Origin: Dorea sp. 5-2
Lineage (GTDB): Bacteria > Bacillota > Clostridia > Lachnospirales > Lachnospiraceae
DNA length: 64,000 nt
Direction of reading: 5' to 3'
Assembly: GCF_000403455.2 (NCBI RefSeq)
Contig: NZ_KE159748.1
Span: 345,161-409,160 of the forward strand
Shown: piece after piece, positions 1-7,591 of the stretch
Numbering within the stretch: position 1 is the stretch's first letter
Layout of the letters: every line of letters begins with the position of its first letter
Notes under the pieces: generated by a model
Seen by the model: the letters and a program-made list of their open reading frames with translations, nothing else
The model's database searches: none
Told to the model about the DNA's origin: nothing
Position numbers and translations under genes: made by a program

Positions 1-1
1 G

Positions 2-340
2 CAGGAGAAGATCTATCACGGGAATTATGAGGCGGGGCGGCTGAACGCCACCCTGCCCGGAGTTACGATGCCGCTGTTGGTGGATGGTGTGACGGTAGGC
101 AGTATCGGGATCATCCGAAGGGCGGGACTTAAACCGGAGGATACTGGAGAAGCTGGCAGAGATCTTTCGGAGTCCACAGGATTTCTTCTGTGTGAATGGG
201 AACGGCAAATTCGTTAGCTGGCGGTTCAGCTGCCGGAAGAGGTCTGCCGTCAGGTGATGGAAGATAATTTTCAGAAGATCGCCGCATCGAAGAAGCCGGA
301 GGAGGTTTTCAGGCTGATCATGTGCTGGTGCCAGTCTTGA
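2..340 (+). pseudogene. Degraded regulator fragment, possibly CdaR-like
   Basis: The reading frame is open from the window edge, carries an internal TAG at 215-217 and ends at TGA 338-340. The first ~40 residues (…LPGVTMPLLVDGVTVGSIGI…) resemble the Gv.LPl.vdG.vvGsIGI pattern at the end of the diacid-recognition domain of CdaR-type sugar-diacid regulators. The remainder matches no domain I recognise and no HTH is visible. The stop codon abuts the target site of the downstream insertion sequence. Family assignment is tentative; that the frame is broken is seen directly. The true 5' part lies outside the window. Confidence 0.35.
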
Positions 341-346
341 TTTAAT
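341..346. repeat. Left copy of the IS target duplication (TTTAAT)
   Basis: TTTAAT directly precedes the CTGTAACG end of the IS and is repeated exactly after the other end. Confidence 0.8.
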
Positions 347-396
347 CTGTAACGATTTCAAAATTAGGTATGCTATGGGCGGCAGTATCTGACGCC

Positions 397-1953
397 CTAT
401 AGCTTCAACTCCGTTAGGTCATTTGGACTGAACTTCATTTTCTCACACAATCGTTGAACGCTTTTCTTTATCGGATACACGATCCATTTTCCATCCATCT
501 TCCCAGCCTTGATCTTTATAAGTGTCTGTGTCAGGTCTTTGTAAGATATGTTTTTGGATTCCCCAATGGAAGCAATCTCCTCAATTGCATTTACCCCGAT
601 GATAGTGGACAGATGGTTCAGGAACAGCCATGCTTCTTCTGTATAGTTGCTCCTCATATAGGATGCTTCATAGGACATGGTATCTCCATATGTTTTAAAG
701 AACTGTTCAATTGCCTGCCTCTGCTTGTATATGCTGTAGACCTGAAATGCATTTAAATCTAGTCGGTTTGTCTTTAAGGTAATGGTTCCCATTTCTTCTT
801 TGTCCGCATAGGCTTCCCGGATCGTGATGGGCTCCAGCGCTTCCAGTTCCTCGTCAGTGAGGCGGCCTTTTCCTTTTGCCCTGCGCGCTGTTTCCCGCAC
901 TTTTTTCAATTCCATGGCATGGTTCTTCTTTTCCGTCCTCTTCGTGACATCCGCGATCTCCTGTGCCAACAGATCCGTGTCAAGGAATAAGTGGATATTG
1001 AACCCTTCCTCTGCAATGGTTAGGCTGTGTATCCCACGTCCGTTAAAACTGAAGGCTTCTTCATATCCAAAGGGCGAGGCTGGGATATGCCCTTTTACAA
1101 AACGGTTTCCCCTTTTCAGAGGTATCACGTAATTAAGCCCACATTCCTCAAGCAAGGTGAAGCCGTTGTCACTCGCAAAGCCTTTATCGGCTATGACGGT
1201 ACAGCTGTCCGTATGGGCGGTAGACTCTTTGAGTATGTCGGAGAAAGCGGAAACATCAAGGGTGCTCCCAAGGTATTGCTTATAATATACGGGATATCCG
1301 ATGTCACCTCCCATGGTAAAAAGATATAGCAGGTTGATTTGCGGCTTGTAGCGCATCTTGGAATCATATCCGCATTCTGCATTGTCTATGGTGCGAGATG
1401 CAGACAGAAGCCTGTGCCCATCAAATAAGAGGAAGCGTTCATGCTCGGCAACCATTTCCTGCATATAGCCACGTATTGCGCCTCTCATCCTCCCTAAAGT
1501 GTTCAGGAATTCCGTGACGGCATTCGGCATGAAGGAGAGTCCCGGATAGAGATATGACAGGATGCTGTCCTCATAATGGAGCTGCAGCCGCCGAAAACGG
1601 CAGTCATATATGGCACGGACAACCGCTGTCACGTAAATGGCTTCCCATAAATCAGGAAAATGTTTCTGCAGTCTGCTGCGCATCCATTCGCTCCGCTGGT
1701 AAATATAATTTACAGCTCCGACCTCCACCACATCATTGAGAACAGGATTGGCGCATCCACGCCTTGCCCTGCTTGGAACCAACCCCTGTTCGGTTATGCT
1801 GCCGAGAATTTTCCCTGACTTTTTTCTTGATCGACCGAGCTGTGGGTCATAAACATTACTCCGCTCATATAGATACCAATGTCCCCTGATATATTTGATT
1901 TCCGTATTGGCAGGCCGCACAAAATTCATTACATAATCGGGTTTCTCCATCAT
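397..1953 (-). CDS. IS1634-family DDE transposase
   Basis: This 518-residue protein catalyses transposition of the surrounding IS. It has the layout of IS1634/IS4-like transposases: an N-terminal region with the …IKYIRGHWYLYE… segment, an internal DDE core (…LFDGHRLLS…, …VIADKGFAS…) and a C-terminal YxxR-type segment (YSIYKQRQAIEQFFK) holding the catalytic Glu. The length is full. The start is ATG 1951-1953 or the adjacent ATG 1948-1950; an AGGAGGT ribosome site lies just upstream. A 34-bp palindrome overlaps that site and may limit expression. No frameshift is seen. Confidence 0.93.
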   Translation of the reverse strand: MMEKPDYVMNFVRPANTEIKYIRGHWYLYERSNVYDPQLGRSRKKSGKILGSITEQGLVPSRARRGCANPVLNDVVEVGAVNYIYQRSEWMRSRLQKHFPDLWEAIYVTAVVRAIYDCRFRRLQLHYEDSILSYLYPGLSFMPNAVTEFLNTLGRMRGAIRGYMQEMVAEHERFLLFDGHRLLSASRTIDNAECGYDSKMRYKPQINLLYLFTMGGDIGYPVYYKQYLGSTLDVSAFSDILKESTAHTDSCTVIADKGFASDNGFTLLEECGLNYVIPLKRGNRFVKGHIPASPFGYEEAFSFNGRGIHSLTIAEEGFNIHLFLDTDLLAQEIADVTKRTEKKNHAMELKKVRETARRAKGKGRLTDEELEALEPITIREAYADKEEMGTITLKTNRLDLNAFQVYSIYKQRQAIEQFFKTYGDTMSYEASYMRSNYTEEAWLFLNHLSTIIGVNAIEEIASIGESKNISYKDLTQTLIKIKAGKMDGKWIVYPIKKSVQRLCEKMKFSPNDLTELKL

Positions 1954-1961
1954 GTCTACCT

Positions 1962-1995
1962 CCTTATAGCATACCTAATTAGGTATGCTATAAGG
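1962..1995. promoter_or_regulatory. 34-bp perfect palindrome at the transposase ribosome site
   Basis: CCTTATAGCATACCTAA is followed immediately by its exact reverse complement. It contains the ATTAGGTATGC motif also found in both IS ends, and its edge overlaps the transposase Shine-Dalgarno sequence. It could be a transposase-binding operator, or an RNA hairpin that hides the ribosome site in read-through transcripts, as in some other IS elements. The function is inferred. Confidence 0.6.
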
Positions 1996-2104
1996 ATAGC
2001 ACAAAACATCTAAGGAATCAATAAAAATGGCATATTTTAGGGGTTTTTTCGGTCTATGCCAATTTAGTAATAGGTTATGGCATACCTAATTACAATCGTT
2101 ACAG

Positions 2105-2110
2105 TTTAAT
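2105..2110. repeat. Right copy of the IS target duplication (TTTAAT)
   Basis: TTTAAT directly follows the CGTTACAG right end of the IS and is identical to 341-346. Confidence 0.8.
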
Positions 2111-2337
2111 AAGTAGGTTTAGGAAGCAGATTCGCGGGCGTGCGGTCTGTTTCTTTTTTTGCTTCCTTCGATCCATGTAATCCGTCAAAAGATAGGAAAA
2201 TAAAAAGTGTGATAAGTTTTTTTCAACCGGTTCGTAGGATTGCTTTTTTTGTGCAGCCTGCTATTATTTAACCAGAAACAGAAAGAAATACATGGCAGAA
2301 TGTATAAAACAAAAACGAAAAAGAGGAGGATTTCAAG

Positions 2338-2583
2338 ATGACAGGAAAGAAGATCGCAGTATTGGGCGGAGGAAACGGAGCACACACGATGGCGGCAGAA
2401 TTCACATTAAAGGGGCATACGGTAAATATGTATGAGATGCCGCTTACCAACGGTTTCATTGATATCATCAATGTGGTACACGGCAAAGACTGGAGAATGG
2501 AAGGCTGTGACACGGCAGATCTTGGGATCGGTGGAATGGATAAGGAACAGCTTCTCAAATACGTCCGCACAGGAGAAAGATAA
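2338..2583 (+). pseudogene. Opine/octopine dehydrogenase family, internally deleted
   Basis: A strong ribosome site (GAGGAGGATTTCAAG) precedes a start followed by a Rossmann GxGxxG motif (VLGGGNGAHTMAAEF), typical of the NAD/NADP octopine/opine dehydrogenase family. After about 37 residues the sequence jumps to what looks like the C-terminus of the same family (…DTADLGIGGMDKEQLLKYV…). Family members are ~360 residues; only 81 remain and the reading frame survives. The catalytic core is gone, so this is a deletion derivative. It is followed closely by another truncated gene. Confidence 0.7.
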
Positions 2584-2594
2584 AAGGTGGTGTT

Positions 2595-2702
2595 ATGGAG
2601 AATAGGAGGAATATCAACTGGGCGGCAGCCTTTAAGATCCCAGGAGCATTTGCCGCATACCAGATCGGCGCGGGCTTTGCCTCCGGACAGGAGACGATGT
2701 AG
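2595..2702 (+). pseudogene. YkvI-like membrane transporter, 5' stump
   Basis: From ATG 2595 the frame encodes MENRRNINWAAAFKIPGAFA… and then IGAGFASGQE, the hallmark first transmembrane helix of YkvI-like (NSS-related) membrane proteins. It stops at TAG 2700-2702. The next codons (TAT TTT GGT) still fit the family, so the TAG probably replaced CAG in a former GQETMQYFG. The sequence then runs into a shell-protein fragment in another frame, so most of the transporter is deleted. Confidence 0.55.
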
Positions 2703-2707
2703 TATTT

Positions 2708-2923
2708 TGGTACATTCTTACCATCACGCCGAGCGAAGCGGCGATCATCGGTGCGGAAGCAGCCACAAAGGCGGCGGCTGTGGAGATTGTATTCGTGGAC
2801 CGCTTCTCCGGATCGCTGGTGGTCTGCGGAGATGTGGCGGGCGTGGAGGCTGCGCTTAGGGGAGTACTAGACACGCTCGGGCAGGCGCTGCATTTTACCT
2901 TGTCGGAGGTGACGCGGTCATGA
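2708..2923 (+). pseudogene. eutS: EutS/PduU-type microcompartment shell protein, 3' fragment
   Basis: The frame reads …ITPSEAAIIGAEAATKAA…FVDRFSGSLVVCGDV…, then ends …EVTRS. This matches the C-terminal two thirds of EutS/PduU BMC-domain shell proteins, which form hexamers in the shell of ethanolamine or propanediol microcompartments. The N-terminal ~40 residues and the start are missing, replaced by the transporter stump in another frame. Its TGA overlaps the ATG of the next gene (ATGA), the spacing expected inside an original eut/pdu operon. Confidence 0.75.
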
Positions 2924-3393
2924 AGAAGATCATGATGGTGGGGAAGAGCGGGTGCGGTAAGACGACCTTAAGCCAGCGTCTGGCGGGCGAAGAGGTGACG
3001 TACCAAAAGACCCAGTCTACCCAGGTGGTTGGCGGCGATATATTAGATACGCCAGGAGAATATCTGGAACAGAGACAGTTCTACAATGCTCTGGTGGTGA
3101 CGGCGGTTTCGGCTGATGTGATCCTGCTTCTTGTGTCCGCCGTAGATGAACAGAATCCATTTCCGCCGTACCTTCACTCAATGTTCTGCGGGAAACCGGT
3201 CATCGGGATCATAACGAAGACGGATCTGGCAGAAGGACCGGAGCAGGTAGAGAGTGCGCGTACATTTCTGGAGCTGGCGGGCGCAGAAGAGATCCTGCAG
3301 GTTGGATTCGGCAGCGAAGAAGGTGTCTGGTCATTGAAGGATAAGTTGAAGGATAAGACGGAAGAGGCTAAGATATGGGAAGATATTTTGTAA
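2920..3393 (+). CDS. eutP: EutP/PduV-family small GTPase
   Basis: This 157-residue protein matches the EutP/PduV family, P-loop GTPase-like proteins associated with ethanolamine/propanediol microcompartments; their exact role is unsettled. Visible motifs are the P-loop GKSGCGKTT (residues 8-16), DTPGEY (G3) near residue 44 and TKTD (G4) near residue 100. Length is normal and no lesion is seen. It overlaps the truncated shell gene upstream and, by 19 bp, the alcohol dehydrogenase downstream, so translation of the trio was probably coupled. With the shell gene broken, its present use is unclear. Confidence 0.85.
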   Translation: MKKIMMVGKSGCGKTTLSQRLAGEEVTYQKTQSTQVVGGDILDTPGEYLEQRQFYNALVVTAVSADVILLLVSAVDEQNPFPPYLHSMFCGKPVIGIITKTDLAEGPEQVESARTFLELAGAEEILQVGFGSEEGVWSLKDKLKDKTEEAKIWEDIL

Positions 3394-4496
3394 AGCCAGA
3401 GATTTATATGGGAGCAGAGAGTCTTGGTGAGATTCTTAAGGATATAGGGAGCGCTTTTGTGGTTACGGACCCATTTATGAAGAAGAGCGGGATGATCGAA
3501 TATGTAACTAAGGTACTGGATGGGCTCGCGATCCGTTACAGGATGTTTGCGGAAGTTTTGCCGGATCCGGACATTGCCGTTGTCAGTAGGGGAATGGCGA
3601 TGATGACAGAGGCGAAGCCGCAGGCAATTATCGCTATGGGCGGGGGTTCTGCCATTGATGCCGCGAAGGCGATGAAGTATCTTCTTGTCAGTCAGGGACA
3701 GTGCCGTGAATGTAGGTTTGTTGCGATTCCCACTACAAGCGGGACAGGGACAGAGGTGAGCAGATTCTCGGTGATCAGCGACCCAAAGAAAGCGGCGAAG
3801 TATCCGCTGATCTCGGATGAGCTTCTGCCGGATGCGGCGATCCTGGATGTTCAGCTTACACTTAGTGTTCCGGCACAGATAACGGCAGATACGGGGATGG
3901 ATGTCCTGACCCATGCCGTGGAGGCATACGTATCTGTGGACGCCGATGACTTTACAGATGCGGCGGCGGAGAAGGCGATCCGCCTGGTACGGGAGAATCT
4001 TCTGAAGGCATACCGGGAACCAGAGGATTGCGAGGCGCGCAGAAAGATGCACCATGCGTCATGTCTGGCAGGCATGGCGTTCAGCAACGCGGGGCTTGGG
4101 CTGAATCACGGAATGGCTCATGCTCTGGGCGGCAGGTTCCATATTCCGCATGGGAGAGCCAACGCGGTACTCCTTCCTTATGTGACGGAGTATAACAGCG
4201 GCTGCAGAAAGGAGCTGACATCCGCGGCGGTACGCTATGGGGCGATCGCAGAGCTTTTGGGGATAGATGCGGCAGATCTGCGGCAGAGTGTTTTTAACGT
4301 CATCCGTATGATGAAGCGTATGTCTGAGCAGATGGGGATTCCGGACAGGATCTGTAAGCTTGGGATCTCAAGAGAAGATTTTACGGAAGCTCTTGATGAG
4401 CTTGTGAAAGGTGTATTAGAGGACGCCTGCACGGCTGCGAATCCGGTAAAATGTACGGCGCAGGATGTACGCAGGTTATTTCTGGAGGCATATTGA
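3375..4496 (+). CDS. Iron-containing alcohol dehydrogenase, EutG/PduQ-like
   Basis: A 373-residue group III (iron-dependent) alcohol dehydrogenase. It carries the nucleotide-binding MGGGSAIDAAKA and the iron-binding region TGMDVLTHAVEAY…GLNHGMAHALGG…PHGRAN. In microcompartment operons such enzymes reduce acetaldehyde or propionaldehyde to the alcohol and recycle NADH. Adjacency to the EutP-like gene and shell remnant supports an EutG/PduQ origin. The ORF looks intact and ends just before a good terminator. Substrate cannot be read from sequence. Confidence 0.85.
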   Translation: MGRYFVKPEIYMGAESLGEILKDIGSAFVVTDPFMKKSGMIEYVTKVLDGLAIRYRMFAEVLPDPDIAVVSRGMAMMTEAKPQAIIAMGGGSAIDAAKAMKYLLVSQGQCRECRFVAIPTTSGTGTEVSRFSVISDPKKAAKYPLISDELLPDAAILDVQLTLSVPAQITADTGMDVLTHAVEAYVSVDADDFTDAAAEKAIRLVRENLLKAYREPEDCEARRKMHHASCLAGMAFSNAGLGLNHGMAHALGGRFHIPHGRANAVLLPYVTEYNSGCRKELTSAAVRYGAIAELLGIDAADLRQSVFNVIRMMKRMSEQMGIPDRICKLGISREDFTEALDELVKGVLEDACTAANPVKCTAQDVRRLFLEAY

Positions 4497-4529
4497 CAAT
4501 GCGCCGACAAAATTGTAGATAAAAAAAGT

Positions 4530-4563
4530 AATGCCTGAGCCTGACCGTTCAGGCATTTTTTTT
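4530..4563 (+). terminator. Rho-independent terminator after the alcohol dehydrogenase
   Basis: AATGCCTGA…TCAGGCATT forms a 9-bp stem followed by a run of eight T. Confidence 0.85.
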
Positions 4564-4598
4564 ATATAGAAGAAGGTTCTTCAAGGGGGTAAGCTGTC

Positions 4599-4627
4599 TT
4601 GACAATTGTATCGTGATTCCTCATAAT
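4599..4627 (+). promoter_or_regulatory. SigA-type promoter of the two-component operon
   Basis: TTGACA (4599-4604), a 17-bp spacer, then CATAAT (4622-4627), lying between a terminator and the sensor kinase gene. Confidence 0.6.
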
Positions 4628-4692
4628 ATAGATATCAACAGTCTGTCAAAGAGTATCGTACTATAATTATAGTACAAGGGAGGAAGTGCCGG

Positions 4693-6474
4693 GTGAAAAG
4701 GAAGAAGACACTGAAGGAGAAGATGCTGCTCCTCTTCATGCTGTGCGCCATGACAAGCCTTCTGGCGGCGGGATTCGTCTCATATATGGCGCTTCGCATG
4801 ATCCAGGAGAACAGTATCGAGGATAATATGAAGCTCTGTCTGAACCAGATCACACGGGATACGGACGGTGCCTATTATGATATGCTCAGTATCGCGAACC
4901 AGATGAAGCCGGGAGGCCTGGTGGGGAATGTGACGGAGGAATATCTGGGAACGGACGATAATTACGAACGTTTTGTGCGGCAGAGGTCGCTTCGGGAAGA
5001 GTTGATCGGGCTTGGCTATATGAATACGGAGCTGATCGGTGTATCCTACTATGATCTGGGGGAGAAGCAGGAGCTCGTGGGGAATATGAACGTAAGAGAG
5101 TTGGACGAAAGCTATGTCTCCCTTCCGAGGGTGGTGGAATGCGCGGGAAATATCATGCAGGCGGTCCACCCCTCCCATCTGGGGATCGACGACAGGCCGG
5201 CGCTGTCCGTCAGACGAGAAGTGGTCTTCGGGAACGGAAGAAAATTAGATATATATGTTGAGATCGAAGCCAATATGGAGGCGCCGGAGGAGTTAAATAA
5301 AGAAGAATGGCCGTACACATATATTCATATGGATCAGGACGGCATCGCCCGGTACAGCACCAATCCGGTCATTATCCGCGGACAGCAGCTTTTCCCGGAG
5401 CCTCTGTCCAAGGGAGAGTATGATATCCGGATGCAGGAAGGATATAAGATCATGGCGTACCGGAGCAAGATCGGTTATATCAATGCAGTGGCGCTTCCGG
5501 ATAACGTCTATCAGAAGGAGATCCACATGTGGAGACTTAAGATGCTTGCCGTCATTGCAGGCGCCTTTCTGATCTTCTCTCTCCTGGTGGTGTATCTCTA
5601 CCGTCTGATCTGCCGTCCCTTGAATCAGTTCCGTGTACAGATGGTACGGATCGGAGAAGGCGCGCTGCAAGGGGTGCATCAGGAATCGGAGATTGCGGAG
5701 TTCGACAGCCTGCTGCGGGAAGTAGAACAGATGAAGCGTCAGATCGAGCATCTGATCAGCAGTGTGGTGGAGAAAGAGAAGAGTATACAGCGGACGGAAT
5801 ATGAAAAACTTCTGTATCAGATCAATCCGCATTTTCTGCTTAACACACTGAATTCCGTACAGTGGATGGCGCAGATGAGCCGTCAGAGGAATATCAGCGA
5901 GTTTGTCCACAGGCTGAAAAAGCTTCTTTCCTACAATCTGGGAAAAGAAGGAAGACGTACGACGCTTCGGATGGAGCTTGATATTATAAAAGATTATATC
6001 GCACTCCAACAGATGCGGTACGACTTTACGGTCGAGATGCATGTTGAAGACGGGGATTATCTGGATCAGCCTGCGGTGCGGATGCTCTTTCAGCCGCTTG
6101 TGGAAAATGCGATCCGCTATGGACTTGGAGAGGATGAAAAGATCAGCATTCAGGTCTTCGAAGATACCGTGCGTAAACTGGCGGTGATCACCATATCTGA
6201 CAGTGGAAACGGGCTGACACAGGAAGAGATAGACCAGATCAACGAATCCTTCGATTATGACTGGGAGAACAAGAAGGGTACGAACAGGGGGATCGGGCTT
6301 CGCTATGTGAAGGCGATGCTGGAGTCTTTCTATGAGGGAGAGACGAGCCTGTTCGTGAACAGCAGAAAGGGGCGGGGAACGAAGATCACGATCCTGATCC
6401 CGGTTCGGGATGGGTTCTGCGGGAAGGATCCGGCGGCTGAAGCGCAGGGAGAAGATGGGGGTGGAACGGTTTGA
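4693..6474 (+). CDS. YesM/LytS-type sensor histidine kinase
   Basis: Membrane sensor kinase of 593 residues, starting at GTG 4693 behind GGGAGGAAG. It has an N-terminal transmembrane helix (residues ~10-32), a ~250-residue extracytoplasmic sensor, a second helix near 280-303, a HAMP-like linker and a His_kinase domain with the phospho-acceptor in YQINPHFLLNTL (H380), then a GHKL ATPase domain (N-box VENAIRYG, G-box NRGIGLRYV). This family usually senses extracellular carbohydrates and pairs with AraC-type response regulators, exactly the next gene. The context implies control of the ABC importer operon that follows. Confidence 0.9.
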   Translation: MKRKKTLKEKMLLLFMLCAMTSLLAAGFVSYMALRMIQENSIEDNMKLCLNQITRDTDGAYYDMLSIANQMKPGGLVGNVTEEYLGTDDNYERFVRQRSLREELIGLGYMNTELIGVSYYDLGEKQELVGNMNVRELDESYVSLPRVVECAGNIMQAVHPSHLGIDDRPALSVRREVVFGNGRKLDIYVEIEANMEAPEELNKEEWPYTYIHMDQDGIARYSTNPVIIRGQQLFPEPLSKGEYDIRMQEGYKIMAYRSKIGYINAVALPDNVYQKEIHMWRLKMLAVIAGAFLIFSLLVVYLYRLICRPLNQFRVQMVRIGEGALQGVHQESEIAEFDSLLREVEQMKRQIEHLISSVVEKEKSIQRTEYEKLLYQINPHFLLNTLNSVQWMAQMSRQRNISEFVHRLKKLLSYNLGKEGRRTTLRMELDIIKDYIALQQMRYDFTVEMHVEDGDYLDQPAVRMLFQPLVENAIRYGLGEDEKISIQVFEDTVRKLAVITISDSGNGLTQEEIDQINESFDYDWENKKGTNRGIGLRYVKAMLESFYEGETSLFVNSRKGRGTKITILIPVRDGFCGKDPAAEAQGEDGGGTV

Positions 6475-7472
6475 TGAAAGTACTGATCGTTGATGATGAT
6501 AAACTTGCAAGGAAAGGCCTGATCGCCATAATGGACTGGGGAAAGTATGGATTCGAAGTGGCGGGCGATGTCCAGAACGGGAGAAAAGCCCTGGCGTTTC
6601 TGCAGGATCATCCGGTAGATATCATATTTACCGACATTGATATGCCGGAGATCGACGGCATCGAACTCATGAAGCTGTGTGAAGAGGCGCATCCGGATGT
6701 GAAGTTCGTAATCTTTTCCGTGTATGAGGACTTCTATTATGCGCAGACGGCGATCCGGATGGGAGCCTTAGACTACATATCGAAGATCAGCTTTGATCCG
6801 GAGGAATGCGACCAGATCCTGAAGCAGATCAGCGAGAAATATAAAAGGGCATACATGCCGGCGGTGGACGAAGACACACGGAAGGTCAAAGATCTAGAAG
6901 ACAGATGGCTGCACCCGAAGTGGATCTTCAACGATAAGGAATTTGCGGTTCTGTGTAACGAGACGAAGGAGATCAAGCTTCGGAGCGCGGAACGGATCTT
7001 CGTGAAGAGCTTCCACAGCCTGCAGAGGCTGACCGGCGGGGAAGGCGAATTCCCGTCCCTTGATACCGTGGGAGAGATGCTGGACTGGGCGGGGCAGTGG
7101 CGGGATAAGATCTACGAGTCGTGCAGGAAGGCGCCGGGGCACAGCGATATCCACTCTTTTGCGGCGGTCATTACCCATGTGAATGAGAACGTCGAGGAAG
7201 AGTTAAGGTCGGAGGAAGCGTCGGAGCTTATCGGAATGAGCAGAAGCTATTTCAGCACAAGATTCAAAGAAATGACCGGGGAGACCTTCCACCACTATGT
7301 GATCCAGAGAAAGATGAAAGCTGCCGCAGACCGTATTGCAGAGGGAAGACAGAGCATCACACAGATCGCGGCGGAGCTTGGGTATGATAACTTCCATTAT
7401 TTTGCAAGAGTCTTCGCCAGAGAATATGGATGTACGCCGGCTGAATATAGAAAGAGGGTAAAAAATGTCTGA
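6474..7472 (+). CDS. YesN-type response regulator with AraC DNA-binding domain
   Basis: Receiver domain at residues 1-120 with acidic pocket DDD (7-9), phospho-acceptor D54 (IIFTDIDMPEIDG) and a conserved Lys in LDYISKIS. A linker and a C-terminal AraC-type double helix-turn-helix (~230-330; …GMSRSYFSTRFKEMTGETF…) follow. ATG 6474 overlaps the kinase TGA (TGATG), showing translational coupling. It probably activates the downstream sugar-uptake promoter. Its TGA stop lies inside the stem of the terminator that follows. Confidence 0.9.
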   Translation: MKVLIVDDDKLARKGLIAIMDWGKYGFEVAGDVQNGRKALAFLQDHPVDIIFTDIDMPEIDGIELMKLCEEAHPDVKFVIFSVYEDFYYAQTAIRMGALDYISKISFDPEECDQILKQISEKYKRAYMPAVDEDTRKVKDLEDRWLHPKWIFNDKEFAVLCNETKEIKLRSAERIFVKSFHSLQRLTGGEGEFPSLDTVGEMLDWAGQWRDKIYESCRKAPGHSDIHSFAAVITHVNENVEEELRSEEASELIGMSRSYFSTRFKEMTGETFHHYVIQRKMKAAADRIAEGRQSITQIAAELGYDNFHYFARVFAREYGCTPAEYRKRVKNV

Positions 7473-7493
7473 TTTGTTTCAGACATTTTTTTA
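7461..7493 (+). terminator. Terminator overlapping the response-regulator stop codon
   Basis: AAAAATGTCTGA pairs perfectly with TCAGACATTTTT around a 6-nt loop and continues into T residues. The regulator's TGA (7470-7472) is within the left arm. Confidence 0.85.
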
Positions 7494-7591
7494 TAATATT
7501 AAAAAAATATACAAAATCAGAAACAATATCGTCTGGCAGACAAAAGGAACAGAAGATAAACTGTATACAAAAAGGAAGGGAGGTTGTGGTT

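Larger units (their letters stand above)
347..2104 (-). mobile_element. IS1634/IS4-type insertion sequence, complete
   Basis: The element is 1758 bp. Its left end reads CTGTAACGATT…ATTAGGTATGC, and the reverse complement of the right end reads CTGTAACGATT…ATTAGGTATGC, so the ends form imperfect terminal inverted repeats of about 30 bp. It is flanked by the direct repeat TTTAAT at 341-346 and 2105-2110, a 6-bp target duplication. It carries one full-length transposase on the minus strand. Intact ends, intact ORF and perfect target duplication indicate a recent, probably still mobile insertion. Confidence 0.9.

Noticed and set aside
454..1739. Several + strand ORFs of 60-100 codons inside the insertion sequence
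   Set aside because: They lie opposite the transposase, lack ribosome sites and recognisable products.
2587..2859. 90-codon + strand ORF starting MVLWRIGG
   Set aside because: It is out of frame with both the YkvI stump and the EutS remnant, whose protein similarity is clear in the other two frames.
5293..6510. 405-codon minus-strand ORF opposite the sensor kinase
   Set aside because: Antisense shadow of an unmistakable kinase; composition is that of reverse-complemented codons and no ribosome site is seen.
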